A stretch of DNA of 64,000 bases from Bdellovibrionaceae bacterium UBA1609. Lineage in GTDB: Bacteria; Bdellovibrionota; Bdellovibrionia; Bdellovibrionales; UBA1609. Below, piece by piece: positions 30,954 to 39,789 of the stretch; position 1 is the first letter of the stretch; each line of letters opens with the position of its first letter. Where the stretch lies: positions 372,001-436,000 of the forward strand of contig DCMZ01000010.1 in the NCBI GenBank assembly GCA_002321895.1. Direction: 5' to 3'. The position numbers were made by a program, and so were the translations under genes. A model generated the notes under the pieces. That model saw only the letters and a list, made by a program, of their open reading frames with translations. It was not told where the DNA came from and ran no database searches.

Positions 30954-32157
30954 TACTCCACAAAACCTCAGCCTCTCCTTTTATCGAATGGCAATGGGGC
31001 TATTACTGACCCTGATAGCCGTACGCTATTTTTATAATGGCTGGATTGATGAATTATTTATCGCTCCGTCTTATCACTTTCACTATTTTGGTCTAAGCTG
31101 GTGGAAGCCCCTACCCCCTTTTGGGATGTATGGAGTGTTTTTCTCACTCATCCTGTTTGGGATATTTTTTGCTCTTAACATTTTTCCTAAAATTTCGGCA
31201 TGGACTCTATTGGTCGGTTTTACCTATATCGAGTTTTTAGATAAGGCCACCTATCTCAATCACTACTATCTTATCACTCTAGTGCTGTTTCTCTTTGCTC
31301 TCTTTCCGACAAAATCCCTCACAGATAAAAGAGTTCTCAATGTGTTTCGGCTGCAGATAGCTCTCGTGTATATATTTGCCGGAGTGGCTAAGTTTAATTA
31401 TGAATGGGTGGTCTTGGGTCAACCCTTGGCCATTTGGTTTAAAGATATTTTTACGGCCTTGTCTATCCCTCAGGACTACCAAGTCCCCTTAGCAAGAGCC
31501 ATCGGGGTGTTCACTGGCATCTTTGAACTAAGCCTTCCATTCTTTTTAAGCCGACCCACAACTCGGTTCGGAGCCTACATGGTCGCTTTAGTATTCCATA
31601 TCTCCACCTACTTCTGTTTCAATATAGGCGTGTTCCCACTCATTATGATGATCTCCGCCACACTGTTCTTCGATCCAAAGTGGCCATCTATTTTGGGCTC
31701 TAAATTCTGCAATTTCTTTTTAAACAATCCTCACATTAAAAGCCTTCGCATTAAACCCGCACTATATACATCCATCTTAATTCCCTTTTTCAGTTTTCAA
31801 ATATTTCTAGCGACTAGGCATTTCTTTATAGATGGTCAATTATTTTGGCACGAACGAGGATTTAACTTCTCCTGGCATGTTATGGCTGTGGAAAAAGCGG
31901 GATACCTAAGATACTTGATAAAAACACCAGGATTAGAGCCCAAGTGGGTCTATCCTTCCGATACCCTATCCGACTTACAATCGAAAATGATTGGTATGCG
32001 ACCAGACATGATCATTCAATTTGCCCATCATATAGCCGATGTCCACCCAAAAGGGACTCAAGTTTTTGCGGAGTCCTTTATCTCTATCAATGGACGACCG
32101 GCCGAGAGGTATTTCGATTTAAATGCTAATCTTCTTGAACGACCTGTGCCTTGGTAG
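30943..32157 (+). CDS. HTTM-domain membrane protein (vitamin K carboxylase-like)
   Basis: The 404-residue protein has about eight hydrophobic segments and the HTTM/VKG-carboxylase pattern: S-F-Y-R-M-A-M-G-L near the N-terminus, D-K-A-T-Y-L-N-H-Y-Y-L near residue 105, V-Y-I-F-A-G-V-A-K-F-N near 145. Only the epoxidase-like membrane part is present, as is usual in bacterial HTTM proteins; the catalytic activity of most is unknown. It ends the iron-type operon, and its 3' end overlaps the convergent UbiB-like gene by 32 bases. Confidence 0.88.
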   Translation: METNTPQNLSLSFYRMAMGLLLTLIAVRYFYNGWIDELFIAPSYHFHYFGLSWWKPLPPFGMYGVFFSLILFGIFFALNIFPKISAWTLLVGFTYIEFLDKATYLNHYYLITLVLFLFALFPTKSLTDKRVLNVFRLQIALVYIFAGVAKFNYEWVVLGQPLAIWFKDIFTALSIPQDYQVPLARAIGVFTGIFELSLPFFLSRPTTRFGAYMVALVFHISTYFCFNIGVFPLIMMISATLFFDPKWPSILGSKFCNFFLNNPHIKSLRIKPALYTSILIPFFSFQIFLATRHFFIDGQLFWHERGFNFSWHVMAVEKAGYLRYLIKTPGLEPKWVYPSDTLSDLQSKMIGMRPDMIIQFAHHIADVHPKGTQVFAESFISINGRPAERYFDLNANLLERPVPW

Positions 32158-33511
32158 GCCCATCCGTCTCTAGGTAAGGCATATTGAGGTACTTCTCAAA
32201 AAGATCTTTTGCATAGAGTTTTGCTTTCAACCTAGAAAGCACAACAAAGGTTCCACCCAACTTTCGATCTAAAAATATCAACTCCGGTGGCGGAGTTCTG
32301 AATTTAAAACGAGCCACCATTTCCTTACCCACTTGGAATACCTGCTGCGGTAATTCGCTGTCCTGGTAGTCAAAACCTTCATCTTTATACTTTTCACTAA
32401 ACGGCTCTACCATCAGCTGACAAAAATCATAGAAAAACTCTCTATGTTCCATAGCGTCCTCAGGTTTAACAAATCCAAGCTCTTCAGAAGCAGCGAAAAA
32501 AGACTTTCTCTCTTTTCGAAATGCGGAACCGATCATAGTTTTATAGGGATGTTTAAAAGAATCATCTAATATTCGAACAGCTCCAAAATCGAGTAAAACG
32601 ATTTTGGGAAGTCCATTGTCTTGAAGTTGAATCCGAAAGTTACCAAAATGAGGATCTGTCTGTACACGCCCCCAGCGGAACAATTCGTTATAATAGTAAT
32701 CCAAAAACACCCGACCTAAATCATTCCTGATATCATCAGTCAATTCCAAAACAGATTCATCATCAAAAGGCACCGAATCTATAAATTGAGTCGCTAACAC
32801 CTTATCAGTTGAGTATCGGTCAAATATTTTGGGAATAATAAGTCTGTCATTCTCCTGAAAATAATTACGATAGCTTTTAGTTTGCTCCGCCTCTTGCTTA
32901 TAATCCACTTCTTGATGCAGCATTGTTTTAATCTCAGAGAGAACAATATCAGCATCGTAATTCGGTGAAAGGGTACCAAAGGTTTTAAGAAGTTTTCGCA
33001 AAAAACGAATATCAGCATCAATGGCCTTATCCACTCCAGGGTATTGTACTTTTAAAGCCAAACGTTCCCCTGTGGCCTTCACAGTAGCTAAGTGCACCTG
33101 CCCTAATGAGGCCGCAGCAAAAGACTCCTCTTCCACATCGAGCTCCTCCAACAAATCACCCAGTTGAACTTTGAGAGCCTTTTCTATTTCAGAAAATTCC
33201 AAAGGAGGAGACTGAAACTGCAACGTCTTTAAAAACTCATTGGCCTGTTCGGGCAAAAAGTGTTCCCCATAGACAGAAAGCATTTGTCCGGCTTTCATAA
33301 CGGAACCTTTAAGCTGCCCCATTTCTTTTGTCAGAGATTCCAGTTGCTCTACTATGAACTTCTCAAGAAGTTCGTTTTTACGAACTTCATCAGCAAACTT
33401 TTGCTTGATCTTACTGCCAGCCCATTTAGCGCTAGTTTTCGCTGTCCATGACGCGAGTTTAAAGCTCCGTTCAAAACCTGCTGATGCTATTTTTTTAAGT
33501 TTGTCTGACAT
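32126..33511 (-). CDS. ABC1/UbiB-family atypical kinase
   Basis: The 461-residue protein has the K-x-G-Q motif (V-M-K-A-G-Q-M-L-S) that marks the ABC1/ADCK/UbiB family, then A-S-L-G-Q-V-H-L-A in place of the glycine loop, A-L-K-V-Q-Y-P-G-V with the ATP-binding Lys, D-P-H-F-G-N-F catalytic segment and L-L-D-F-G-A metal-binding Asp. These act as ATPases supporting quinone biosynthesis or lipid handling. No C-terminal membrane helices are evident, unlike UbiB, so it may be a soluble ABC1 protein. Single gene, convergent with the HTTM gene. Confidence 0.92.
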   Translation of the reverse strand: MSDKLKKIASAGFERSFKLASWTAKTSAKWAGSKIKQKFADEVRKNELLEKFIVEQLESLTKEMGQLKGSVMKAGQMLSVYGEHFLPEQANEFLKTLQFQSPPLEFSEIEKALKVQLGDLLEELDVEEESFAAASLGQVHLATVKATGERLALKVQYPGVDKAIDADIRFLRKLLKTFGTLSPNYDADIVLSEIKTMLHQEVDYKQEAEQTKSYRNYFQENDRLIIPKIFDRYSTDKVLATQFIDSVPFDDESVLELTDDIRNDLGRVFLDYYYNELFRWGRVQTDPHFGNFRIQLQDNGLPKIVLLDFGAVRILDDSFKHPYKTMIGSAFRKERKSFFAASEELGFVKPEDAMEHREFFYDFCQLMVEPFSEKYKDEGFDYQDSELPQQVFQVGKEMVARFKFRTPPPELIFLDRKLGGTFVVLSRLKAKLYAKDLFEKYLNMPYLETDGPTKAQVVQED

Positions 33512-33566
33512 GTAAAGTAGTATACCCAGGCTCTAAGACAAAGGCCACTACAAACCGAATTTGGAT

Positions 33567-34919
33567 TTAGTACTGAAGGAAACCCTTCTCTTCTTGAATT
33601 TTAAGTATTTGGGCCAGGTCACGATGTAGCTGCTCTTGATCCTTATTAGTAAGCAGAATCTCTGCTACCAAAGTGTCGGAGTCCACCGTTTTCTCCACTC
33701 GCTCACCATCTTTGTGGTAGGGAACCCATTCAGCAAACGAAGAGAGAGATTTGACTTTATCAAATAGTTTGGAATCCATTGTCCCTGGCTCCGGTGTGCG
33801 AATAAAAACAATAAGCCCTTCTTTTTTTAACTTATAGCGGTGCTTAGCACGATTTATAAATCCAGCCGTTCCCACTATAGACTCGACCAACCAGTCCACG
33901 GCACTCTTTCCAATGGTCAGCTCAGTGAGCCTAGCACCACTAGCACCTGAAAGCCTGGCATTGTTCTCAATTAAAATGGGACCGCGCTCAGTCATCATAA
34001 TCTCCATGTGCGAAGCGCCGTTTCGAAACTCAAGAGCATCCAGTACTTTGTGATTGTAAGCGATTAACTTCTCCTGCAGTTCACCTCTAGAGGGTAATAG
34101 TTCATCCCAGGAGTAGATAACACCTTCGCCTTCCACTTTATACTTATGGTAGCGCCAGACATCTGTCACTACATGGATACCCATAAAGGAAACCGTATTC
34201 ACCACATACTCGGAATCGTAAGTCAAATTACCTAAAAACTCTTGAACTAAAACTTCAGTGAGTATTCTGCCCTCTGAATCTCGGAAACCAATTAATTTTT
34301 TAAAGGCTCGTTCCGCCTCTTTCATATTGTTGGCGACATGATTACCATTTCCGCCCATTCCTTGAACCGGTTTCAAAACGATGGGCCATTTGCCGTGATT
34401 CTCGATCCAGATTCGAGTTCGTTCCCAATTGTCCGATTTAATTTGCTTTACACTGTCGATACCCAATGACCTAAGGCGCTCACTCATATCAAACTTATTT
34501 CTACGAGCCGAGGACGTTTCGATAGGGTTACCTCGTGTACCTACTCCATGAGCCAGTTCATCGGCCAAAAGAACTCCCGACTCGGCTCCTGGAATGATCA
34601 ATTCCACCTTTTCCCGAATCAGCCGACGAACCAACCCAACAATATCACCTATACTGTTGATGACATTAGTTTTAAAATTGGAGGGATCAAAGGTGGACGC
34701 AAAATAGGGATCGGCAATTTCTTTTTCCGATTGAACATGAACCGTTTCAATTCCGTACTTATTCAATGCGGGAGCTACGTGACGACCCGAAGAATAAGCA
34801 TCTACAATCCCCACTCGCTGGGGTACATAGAACAAGCTTTTGCATACAGGTCCCATAGCCATAACAGCTGGACTCCATAACAACATAAGCAATAATGATC
34901 TAAACATCCATCGATTCAA
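33567..34919 (-). CDS. ATP-grasp ligase with N-terminal export signal
   Basis: The 450-residue protein has an ATP-grasp core: an N-terminal Rossmann-like part (V-G-I-V-D-A-Y-S-S-G-R), P-G-A-E-S-G-V-L-L-A-D-E-L, N-K-F-D-M, W-P-I-V-L-K-P-V-Q-G-M-G-G-N-G with the ATP-binding Lys and glycine loop, V-Q-E-F-L-G, and I-L-I-E-N-N-A-R-L-S-G metal-binding residues. This resembles carnosine synthase/BtrJ-type amino acid ligases. Residues 1-21 are a clear signal peptide or anchor (M-N-R-W-M-F-R-S-L-L-L-M-L-L-W-S-P-A-V-M-A), odd for an ATP-using enzyme. Other starts further in are not supported by a better ribosome binding site. Confidence 0.85.
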   Translation of the reverse strand: MNRWMFRSLLLMLLWSPAVMAMGPVCKSLFYVPQRVGIVDAYSSGRHVAPALNKYGIETVHVQSEKEIADPYFASTFDPSNFKTNVINSIGDIVGLVRRLIREKVELIIPGAESGVLLADELAHGVGTRGNPIETSSARRNKFDMSERLRSLGIDSVKQIKSDNWERTRIWIENHGKWPIVLKPVQGMGGNGNHVANNMKEAERAFKKLIGFRDSEGRILTEVLVQEFLGNLTYDSEYVVNTVSFMGIHVVTDVWRYHKYKVEGEGVIYSWDELLPSRGELQEKLIAYNHKVLDALEFRNGASHMEIMMTERGPILIENNARLSGASGARLTELTIGKSAVDWLVESIVGTAGFINRAKHRYKLKKEGLIVFIRTPEPGTMDSKLFDKVKSLSSFAEWVPYHKDGERVEKTVDSDTLVAEILLTNKDQEQLHRDLAQILKIQEEKGFLQY

Positions 34920-35090
34920 CTTATATATCCTTCAACTAAGCCTTAGCATAATAAAGGATTTCACCCAGATAACACACCTCGTAGTACCTAAGGTAAAGTA
35001 TTTACAATGGCACCAAATTCGCTATTCATACTGCCATAAGTGACGTTTATTGGTCTTTAGGACCTCAAAAGCTCTCAAGGAGAAATCAGG

Positions 35091-36734
35091 ATGCTTCACG
35101 CCTTTCGTGTCTGTTTATTTTTTTTACTTTCCAGTAGTTTTTACAGCCTGTCCTTCGCCGGTACCGAATGTGAAGAAATAGCCCTTCGAACGGCTCCGGG
35201 CGAAAACGGAAGATTGGTTTTTACTGAATCTTTAGAAGCCGACTTACTCCAATGCCTTGAGGAATATGGGCAAAGTCTGATCTCCGGTAAAGACAGTGTG
35301 GGAGCTGTTGAGATGGACACTTACTTAAATGACATAAAAGACAAGAAGGCCGCACGCGTGAAAGCCAATGGTACTTTTGGTCGTGGAATACAGTTCGACC
35401 GCTTGAATCCAATACCGCTTGAGCACCAATATATCATTCGAGTACCAAAAAGAGCATTGGGTATTGAAGGCCGCATTGTGGAAGGTCAGTGCTTTGATCT
35501 CACAAGAGCTCCCTATTTAAACTCTGACGAAGCTCGTCTAAATTTCACCATTGCTATCAAAGATCAACTAATAGAGATCGCAAAATTCTTGGGCCACTTT
35601 CATGCGAAGACTTTAGGTGGAGAAGCCAGTTTGATTTTCCAACCTCGTCAAATCAAGTTGTGCAACCAAAACCAATTTTACTATACGGCTGAACATGGAT
35701 CCGAAAGGCAGCTCATGTATGGCGATCACACGTTACACTTTGGCATCCCTAACATTAAGCGGCCTGCAAGAATAGAGGTGCTCTCTGCACAGGACATCAA
35801 TGAACTTTGGAATGACGGTGACATCATTCGCAAAGTACCCAAGGATTATGATTATGATCTTGAAAGGGAATCCATCACTGAAATCCCTGCGGATGTGCTA
35901 ACCAGTGACACCGACGAGAGACTTTATGGCTTTAACCGTGACGGCCAAAAGGAAGAATTGATCACTGAGCTACTGGCAAAATACTGGGGCTTTTTAAACC
36001 CTATGGGCACTTTAAGAAGCAGTGCACGCTATATACTTACTGGTATTGTACACAAATCTTTTAGCCCGAGGCCGTCCTACAATTCAGATCCGGCCATTCA
36101 ACACTTTACACTAAAATCCACTTATCAGAGTTTAATGCGCACTGGGGAACAGTTTTTCGACCCGGTCAACATTGAGTTCTATAAAGAGAAAATCGAGCCC
36201 AGCAAAGAAAGACTCAAAGCCTTCCACAACATGTTTCAAGATGTAGCCATGTCGCCATCTATGATCTCTCAATCCATTGAATCCAATATTGCAGATACGG
36301 CCCACTCTGATATGGGAATGATCATACAGATGCAGGAACAATTGTGCCTTGGTGTGGCAGTAACTAACAACCACACCATCACCTCTATGGTGGATTTCCT
36401 AAGAACTGGATCGAACCCAGACATGTCTAACTTCACATTAGGCAACTATGGGGACGCACAAATGGATATCATTAGAGAAGATAATTGGCTTGATACGGAC
36501 ACAACAAAGATTAGATTCAGAGGTAACGGAAAATTGATCGAAGCCATGCAAGTGAATATGGCGCGACAAACAGGAATTTTTGCCTGCACGAACACCTCTG
36601 ATAAAGTGACCACATCACTACAAATCCCGACAATGAGCTCTAGTGAGTACCGCTCAAAAGCTTTAAATAGCTTTATTGGCTCGGTTCGAGAAGATGCCGA
36701 TTTACTTGCCGACTTTGTCGATAGACTCGATTAG
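35091..36734 (+). CDS. Secreted protein of unknown function, 547 aa
   Basis: AAGGAG precedes ATG 35091. The product has a signal peptide (L-F-F-L-L-S-S-S-F-Y-S-L-S-F-A-G) and a soluble body with five or more Cys. A central segment F-L-G-H-F-H-A-K-T-L resembles the H-x-H-A motif of kinase-like folds, but no conserved catalytic set is clear. I do not recognise a family. Exported to the periplasm or beyond. Its end overlaps the reading frame of the next small gene, so they are probably co-transcribed. Confidence 0.85.
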   Translation: MLHAFRVCLFFLLSSSFYSLSFAGTECEEIALRTAPGENGRLVFTESLEADLLQCLEEYGQSLISGKDSVGAVEMDTYLNDIKDKKAARVKANGTFGRGIQFDRLNPIPLEHQYIIRVPKRALGIEGRIVEGQCFDLTRAPYLNSDEARLNFTIAIKDQLIEIAKFLGHFHAKTLGGEASLIFQPRQIKLCNQNQFYYTAEHGSERQLMYGDHTLHFGIPNIKRPARIEVLSAQDINELWNDGDIIRKVPKDYDYDLERESITEIPADVLTSDTDERLYGFNRDGQKEELITELLAKYWGFLNPMGTLRSSARYILTGIVHKSFSPRPSYNSDPAIQHFTLKSTYQSLMRTGEQFFDPVNIEFYKEKIEPSKERLKAFHNMFQDVAMSPSMISQSIESNIADTAHSDMGMIIQMQEQLCLGVAVTNNHTITSMVDFLRTGSNPDMSNFTLGNYGDAQMDIIREDNWLDTDTTKIRFRGNGKLIEAMQVNMARQTGIFACTNTSDKVTTSLQIPTMSSSEYRSKALNSFIGSVREDADLLADFVDRLD

Positions 36735-36738
36735 TCCT

Positions 36739-37185
36739 GTGGCAAAAAAAGTGCCTCCCAAACATAATGGAACTATGTGGGGGAAAATATTAGCGGATAT
36801 GGTTTTTCAAGCTGTGATTTGGGCGGGAGACAAGTTTCAACTGGCCAACGACAGCATTGTAAAGCAACTGGAAGTGTTAAAACGCATCTTAGCCCAAGAG
36901 AGTGTTGAAACTCGAAAGATGTTAGAGATCTACGCTCGCCAAGCCCAAGGCAAAGCCACTCCCACTGAAATGCAATTCGCCCGGGCCCAATTCATCGATA
37001 TCATTAAAGCGGCGGGCATCGGCTTTTATGCCCTACTCCCATTCACTTTGCTTACGATTCCATTTTTTGTCCGTTTAGGACGTCGCTTTGGAGTAGAAAT
37101 CCTTCCTTCGTCTTTCCAGGGCATCATCACTCCTCAACCACCCAAGACCAAAAAGGCCACTAAAAAGAAGCCCAAAAAGAAATAG
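36739..37185 (+). CDS. LETM1-like domain protein
   Basis: The frame is open from 36676, inside the previous gene; I place the start at GTG 36739, five bases after the previous stop, with ATG 36775 as an alternative. The protein of about 148 residues has an N-terminal helical part and a segment I-G-F-Y-A-L-L-P-F-T-L-L-T-I-P-F-F, then L-G-R-R-F-G-V-E-I-L-P-S-S-F. This matches the core of bacterial LETM1-like domain proteins. The tail is a run of Lys. Role unknown; in mitochondria LETM1 affects ion exchange and translation. Start uncertain. Confidence 0.65.
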   Translation: MAKKVPPKHNGTMWGKILADMVFQAVIWAGDKFQLANDSIVKQLEVLKRILAQESVETRKMLEIYARQAQGKATPTEMQFARAQFIDIIKAAGIGFYALLPFTLLTIPFFVRLGRRFGVEILPSSFQGIITPQPPKTKKATKKKPKKK

Positions 37186-37187
37186 CC

Positions 37188-37370
37188 ATTGGTTCATTGA
37201 GATTTAAAAATATTTTTCAATTTTGCTCTCATCGACTCCTCCCGTTGGCGGGGCGTATCGGAAGATGCGGCAGCCTTACGGCTGAAGCATCGTTTGAGAC
37301 GAGCCGCTGCCATAAGGGCGAGGAGATGAGATTAAAATTGAAAAATATTTTTAAATCTCAATGAACCAAT
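37188..37370. repeat. 183-bp element with perfect 37-bp inverted ends
   Basis: Bases 37188-37224 and 37334-37370 are perfect reverse complements of each other (37 of 37; they start ATTGGTTCATTGAG and end CTCAATGAACCAAT). CTCATC and GATGAG extend the pairing inward after a two-base mismatch. The centre is GC-rich with its own small hairpin. It sits between two convergent genes and could act as a bidirectional terminator. A MITE-like element is also possible, although no target duplication is visible. Confidence 0.8.
37232..37275. repeat. Copy A of a GC-rich intergenic repeat
   Basis: This 44-base segment inside the 183-bp element resembles 45363-45408. Both begin TCGA, contain a CCTCCC/GGGGCG mini-hairpin, and continue with TCGGAA-x-A-x-GC-x-GCAGCC. 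Two related copies between genes suggest a small dispersed repeat family. Confidence 0.5.
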
Positions 37371-37378
37371 AAGTCGTA

Positions 37379-39550
37379 TTAAATTTCCCTACCCGCCTGT
37401 ACGCTCACCACAGAACAAGGCGCTTGAGCAATGATATTATCTACTTCTGTGCCAAAGTGAGTTTCCCAAAGAGTTTGCTTCTGCTTTGTACCGAGAACGA
37501 GCAGATCAAACTCTACGGCAAGGCTTAGAATATCCTCTCCCCGCTTATCCGATCGAAGGATTTGTGTTTCCGTTTGGGAATGACAACAAGAGGTCACAAG
37601 TGTGGATAGAAGCATGGTGGCAGTATTTACTTCTCGATCTGGTAGCTTTGTTCCCACCACCTTCACTACTGTTAGTTTGGCCTCATTGTTTCGAGCAAAC
37701 TGATCCGCAGTACTGAGCACCAACCGATCATAGTCGCCACCTTGAATAACCACTAAAACCTTTCGTACATAGCGAACACCGGTGTCTCTAAAAGTGATCA
37801 GATTACACTGTAAATGGTTGCGTAACCAACCTATGGGGTTGTGTAGAGTAAAAGTACCGCGCGATCGGCCACCCCATTCGGTAACCAACCAATCGCAATG
37901 CAAGCGACTGCTGATTTGGTGAATGGTCTTCATTACATCATGAGCGAGTATAGGATCAAATCGTACGGAAACATTTTGTTTAACGGCCAAGGCATTGATC
38001 CGACGCCTTAATGCTCTTACCTGTGGAGATTCGTCGGCAATATCTGTAAAAGTGGTTTGCTCCGGGATTTCCGTCACATGTGCCACTTCCAACTTACCAC
38101 CTTCGGTCAACGAAGCTCCCATTTCAATAAGTACTTCGGGAGACCTTTCCTTACCAAATAAGGCAACAACAACATTCGCATCGCCTGTGAGCTCCAAAAA
38201 CTCCAATCGATTTTGAAACAATGTATGATCTTCTTTTTCTATAAGATCTTTACGAACACCTCTGAACCCAATCACTCCCACTCGATCAATACGTCTTTGA
38301 GCGTATAAAAAATAAATCAATAGCCCAGGAACACCAATAGTGAGAATGGCCACCACCACAAGGCTTTTCATTGATAGTAATAGTACTCCGGTCGACAACA
38401 CCCCAAAGATCTGCACCCAAGGATAAAGTGGAGATTTATATTTCGGCTTGTACCATTGAACGCGCAGCTCCCTTAAAACAATCACGGCTATGTTTTCCAT
38501 CAAATAGATGAGTAAAATAAAAGCCGAAGCAAGCTTTGCGATCTTACCTACATCTAATGTAAACACCGAAGCGGCCACTACGATTCCGGAAAAAATAATA
38601 CTCCAAACGGGTGTCAGAAAACGTTGGTGCAGTCGACCAACAAAGTAGGGCAAAAGTCGATCCCGGGCCATGGCAAAAGGAAATCTCGAAGCCGCCAATA
38701 GACCGGCATTGGCCATGGAAGCCATGGTCAAAATAGCCAATACGGCAATCACCACACCTAAGACCTCTCCACCTAAATACTGAGCCATTGTATGAATGGG
38801 TTTTAAATTATCTGCGATTGCCGCTTGAGGAAATAAGAGCCCTAGGACATAGGAAACCAAGGCATAGAGAATTGAAACAATGGCTAGAGATACTAGGATA
38901 CCCCGAGGAAGGTTGCGCTCAGGAGACTTTACTTCTTCCGCAATAGCAGCCACCTTGGTCACTCCTGCGTAGGACACAAAAACCAGGGCAGTGGCAGCAA
39001 AAAACCCCTCGACCCCTTCCGTCATAAAGGGTTCCATGTGTCCCTGCTCAGCTTTTACAAAACCAAGTCCAATCAGAGTCAGCAAACCCAATATACACAA
39101 TACCACCACAACAATGATGGATTTACTCACTTTGCCCACCCCAAATAAATTGAGCAGAACTATCCCTAGGAGCACCATTTCTACCGTTGGTATCAAAGGC
39201 CAATGGGTGATCACCGAAAGGTAAGCACCTATTCCAATCAATGCAAATGCACTTTTTAGCAAAAGAGACAACCAAAGCCCGAGGCCAGCAACGGTTCCAA
39301 CAAGCGGCCCAAAAGTCCGCTCCAGATAAACGTAGGTCCCGCCGGATGTGGGCATGGCTGTGGCCAGTTCACTCTTTGACATGGCCGCCGGCAACACACA
39401 TAAAGCGGCTAACATATAGGCTAAGTAGGTGGACGGACCTGTTTGCGCAAACGCCACTCCTGGGAGCACAAAAATACCACTGCCAAGCATTGAACTAATG
39501 CTTACAGAAATCACTGCACTTAATCCCAAGGTCCGCTCAAGTGTCTTCAA
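37379..39550 (-). CDS. APC-family permease fused to universal stress domains
   Basis: The 723-residue protein has about 12 transmembrane helices in residues 1-420. The early S-M-L-G-S-G-I-F-V-L-P-G and P-T-S-G-G-T-Y-V-Y-L-E-R match the APC amino acid/polyamine transporter superfamily. The remaining 300 residues look like two UspA domains (V-V-A-L-F-G-K-E-R-S-P-E and K-V-L-V-V-I-Q-G-G-D-Y-D-R-L; the second ends L-V-L-G-T-K-Q-K and a P-C-S-V-V-S-V strand). Fusions of this kind are known and may sense nucleotides to control transport. Single gene with no clear operon partner. Confidence 0.9.
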   Translation of the reverse strand: MKTLERTLGLSAVISVSISSMLGSGIFVLPGVAFAQTGPSTYLAYMLAALCVLPAAMSKSELATAMPTSGGTYVYLERTFGPLVGTVAGLGLWLSLLLKSAFALIGIGAYLSVITHWPLIPTVEMVLLGIVLLNLFGVGKVSKSIIVVVVLCILGLLTLIGLGFVKAEQGHMEPFMTEGVEGFFAATALVFVSYAGVTKVAAIAEEVKSPERNLPRGILVSLAIVSILYALVSYVLGLLFPQAAIADNLKPIHTMAQYLGGEVLGVVIAVLAILTMASMANAGLLAASRFPFAMARDRLLPYFVGRLHQRFLTPVWSIIFSGIVVAASVFTLDVGKIAKLASAFILLIYLMENIAVIVLRELRVQWYKPKYKSPLYPWVQIFGVLSTGVLLLSMKSLVVVAILTIGVPGLLIYFLYAQRRIDRVGVIGFRGVRKDLIEKEDHTLFQNRLEFLELTGDANVVVALFGKERSPEVLIEMGASLTEGGKLEVAHVTEIPEQTTFTDIADESPQVRALRRRINALAVKQNVSVRFDPILAHDVMKTIHQISSRLHCDWLVTEWGGRSRGTFTLHNPIGWLRNHLQCNLITFRDTGVRYVRKVLVVIQGGDYDRLVLSTADQFARNNEAKLTVVKVVGTKLPDREVNTATMLLSTLVTSCCHSQTETQILRSDKRGEDILSLAVEFDLLVLGTKQKQTLWETHFGTEVDNIIAQAPCSVVSVQAGREI

Positions 39551-39789
39551 AAGTCCTCCAAAATAGAGCGCTATCCTAGTGGTAAAATAAGGTGTTGGCC
39601 ACTACTCGTGGGCCTCTGTTCAAATTTGGATCTAACTGTTCCAATTCGGATCCGGTAAATATTACTAAGTACCATAATAAAATTAGCAAATTATCCGGTC
39701 ATATCGGAGGCTTACGGCCACTCAGTGGTTCTGAACAAGGCATGCGGATTGCAAATTATTCGAGGACCCAACTACCCACGAGGCCTTTA

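Noticed and set aside
37188..37370. Insertion sequence
   Set aside because: No transposase frame between the inverted repeats and no visible target duplication; at most a non-autonomous element.
39241..39498. Plus-strand open frame opposite the permease gene
   Set aside because: It lies entirely inside a strong membrane transporter gene on the other strand and has no domain or start signal.
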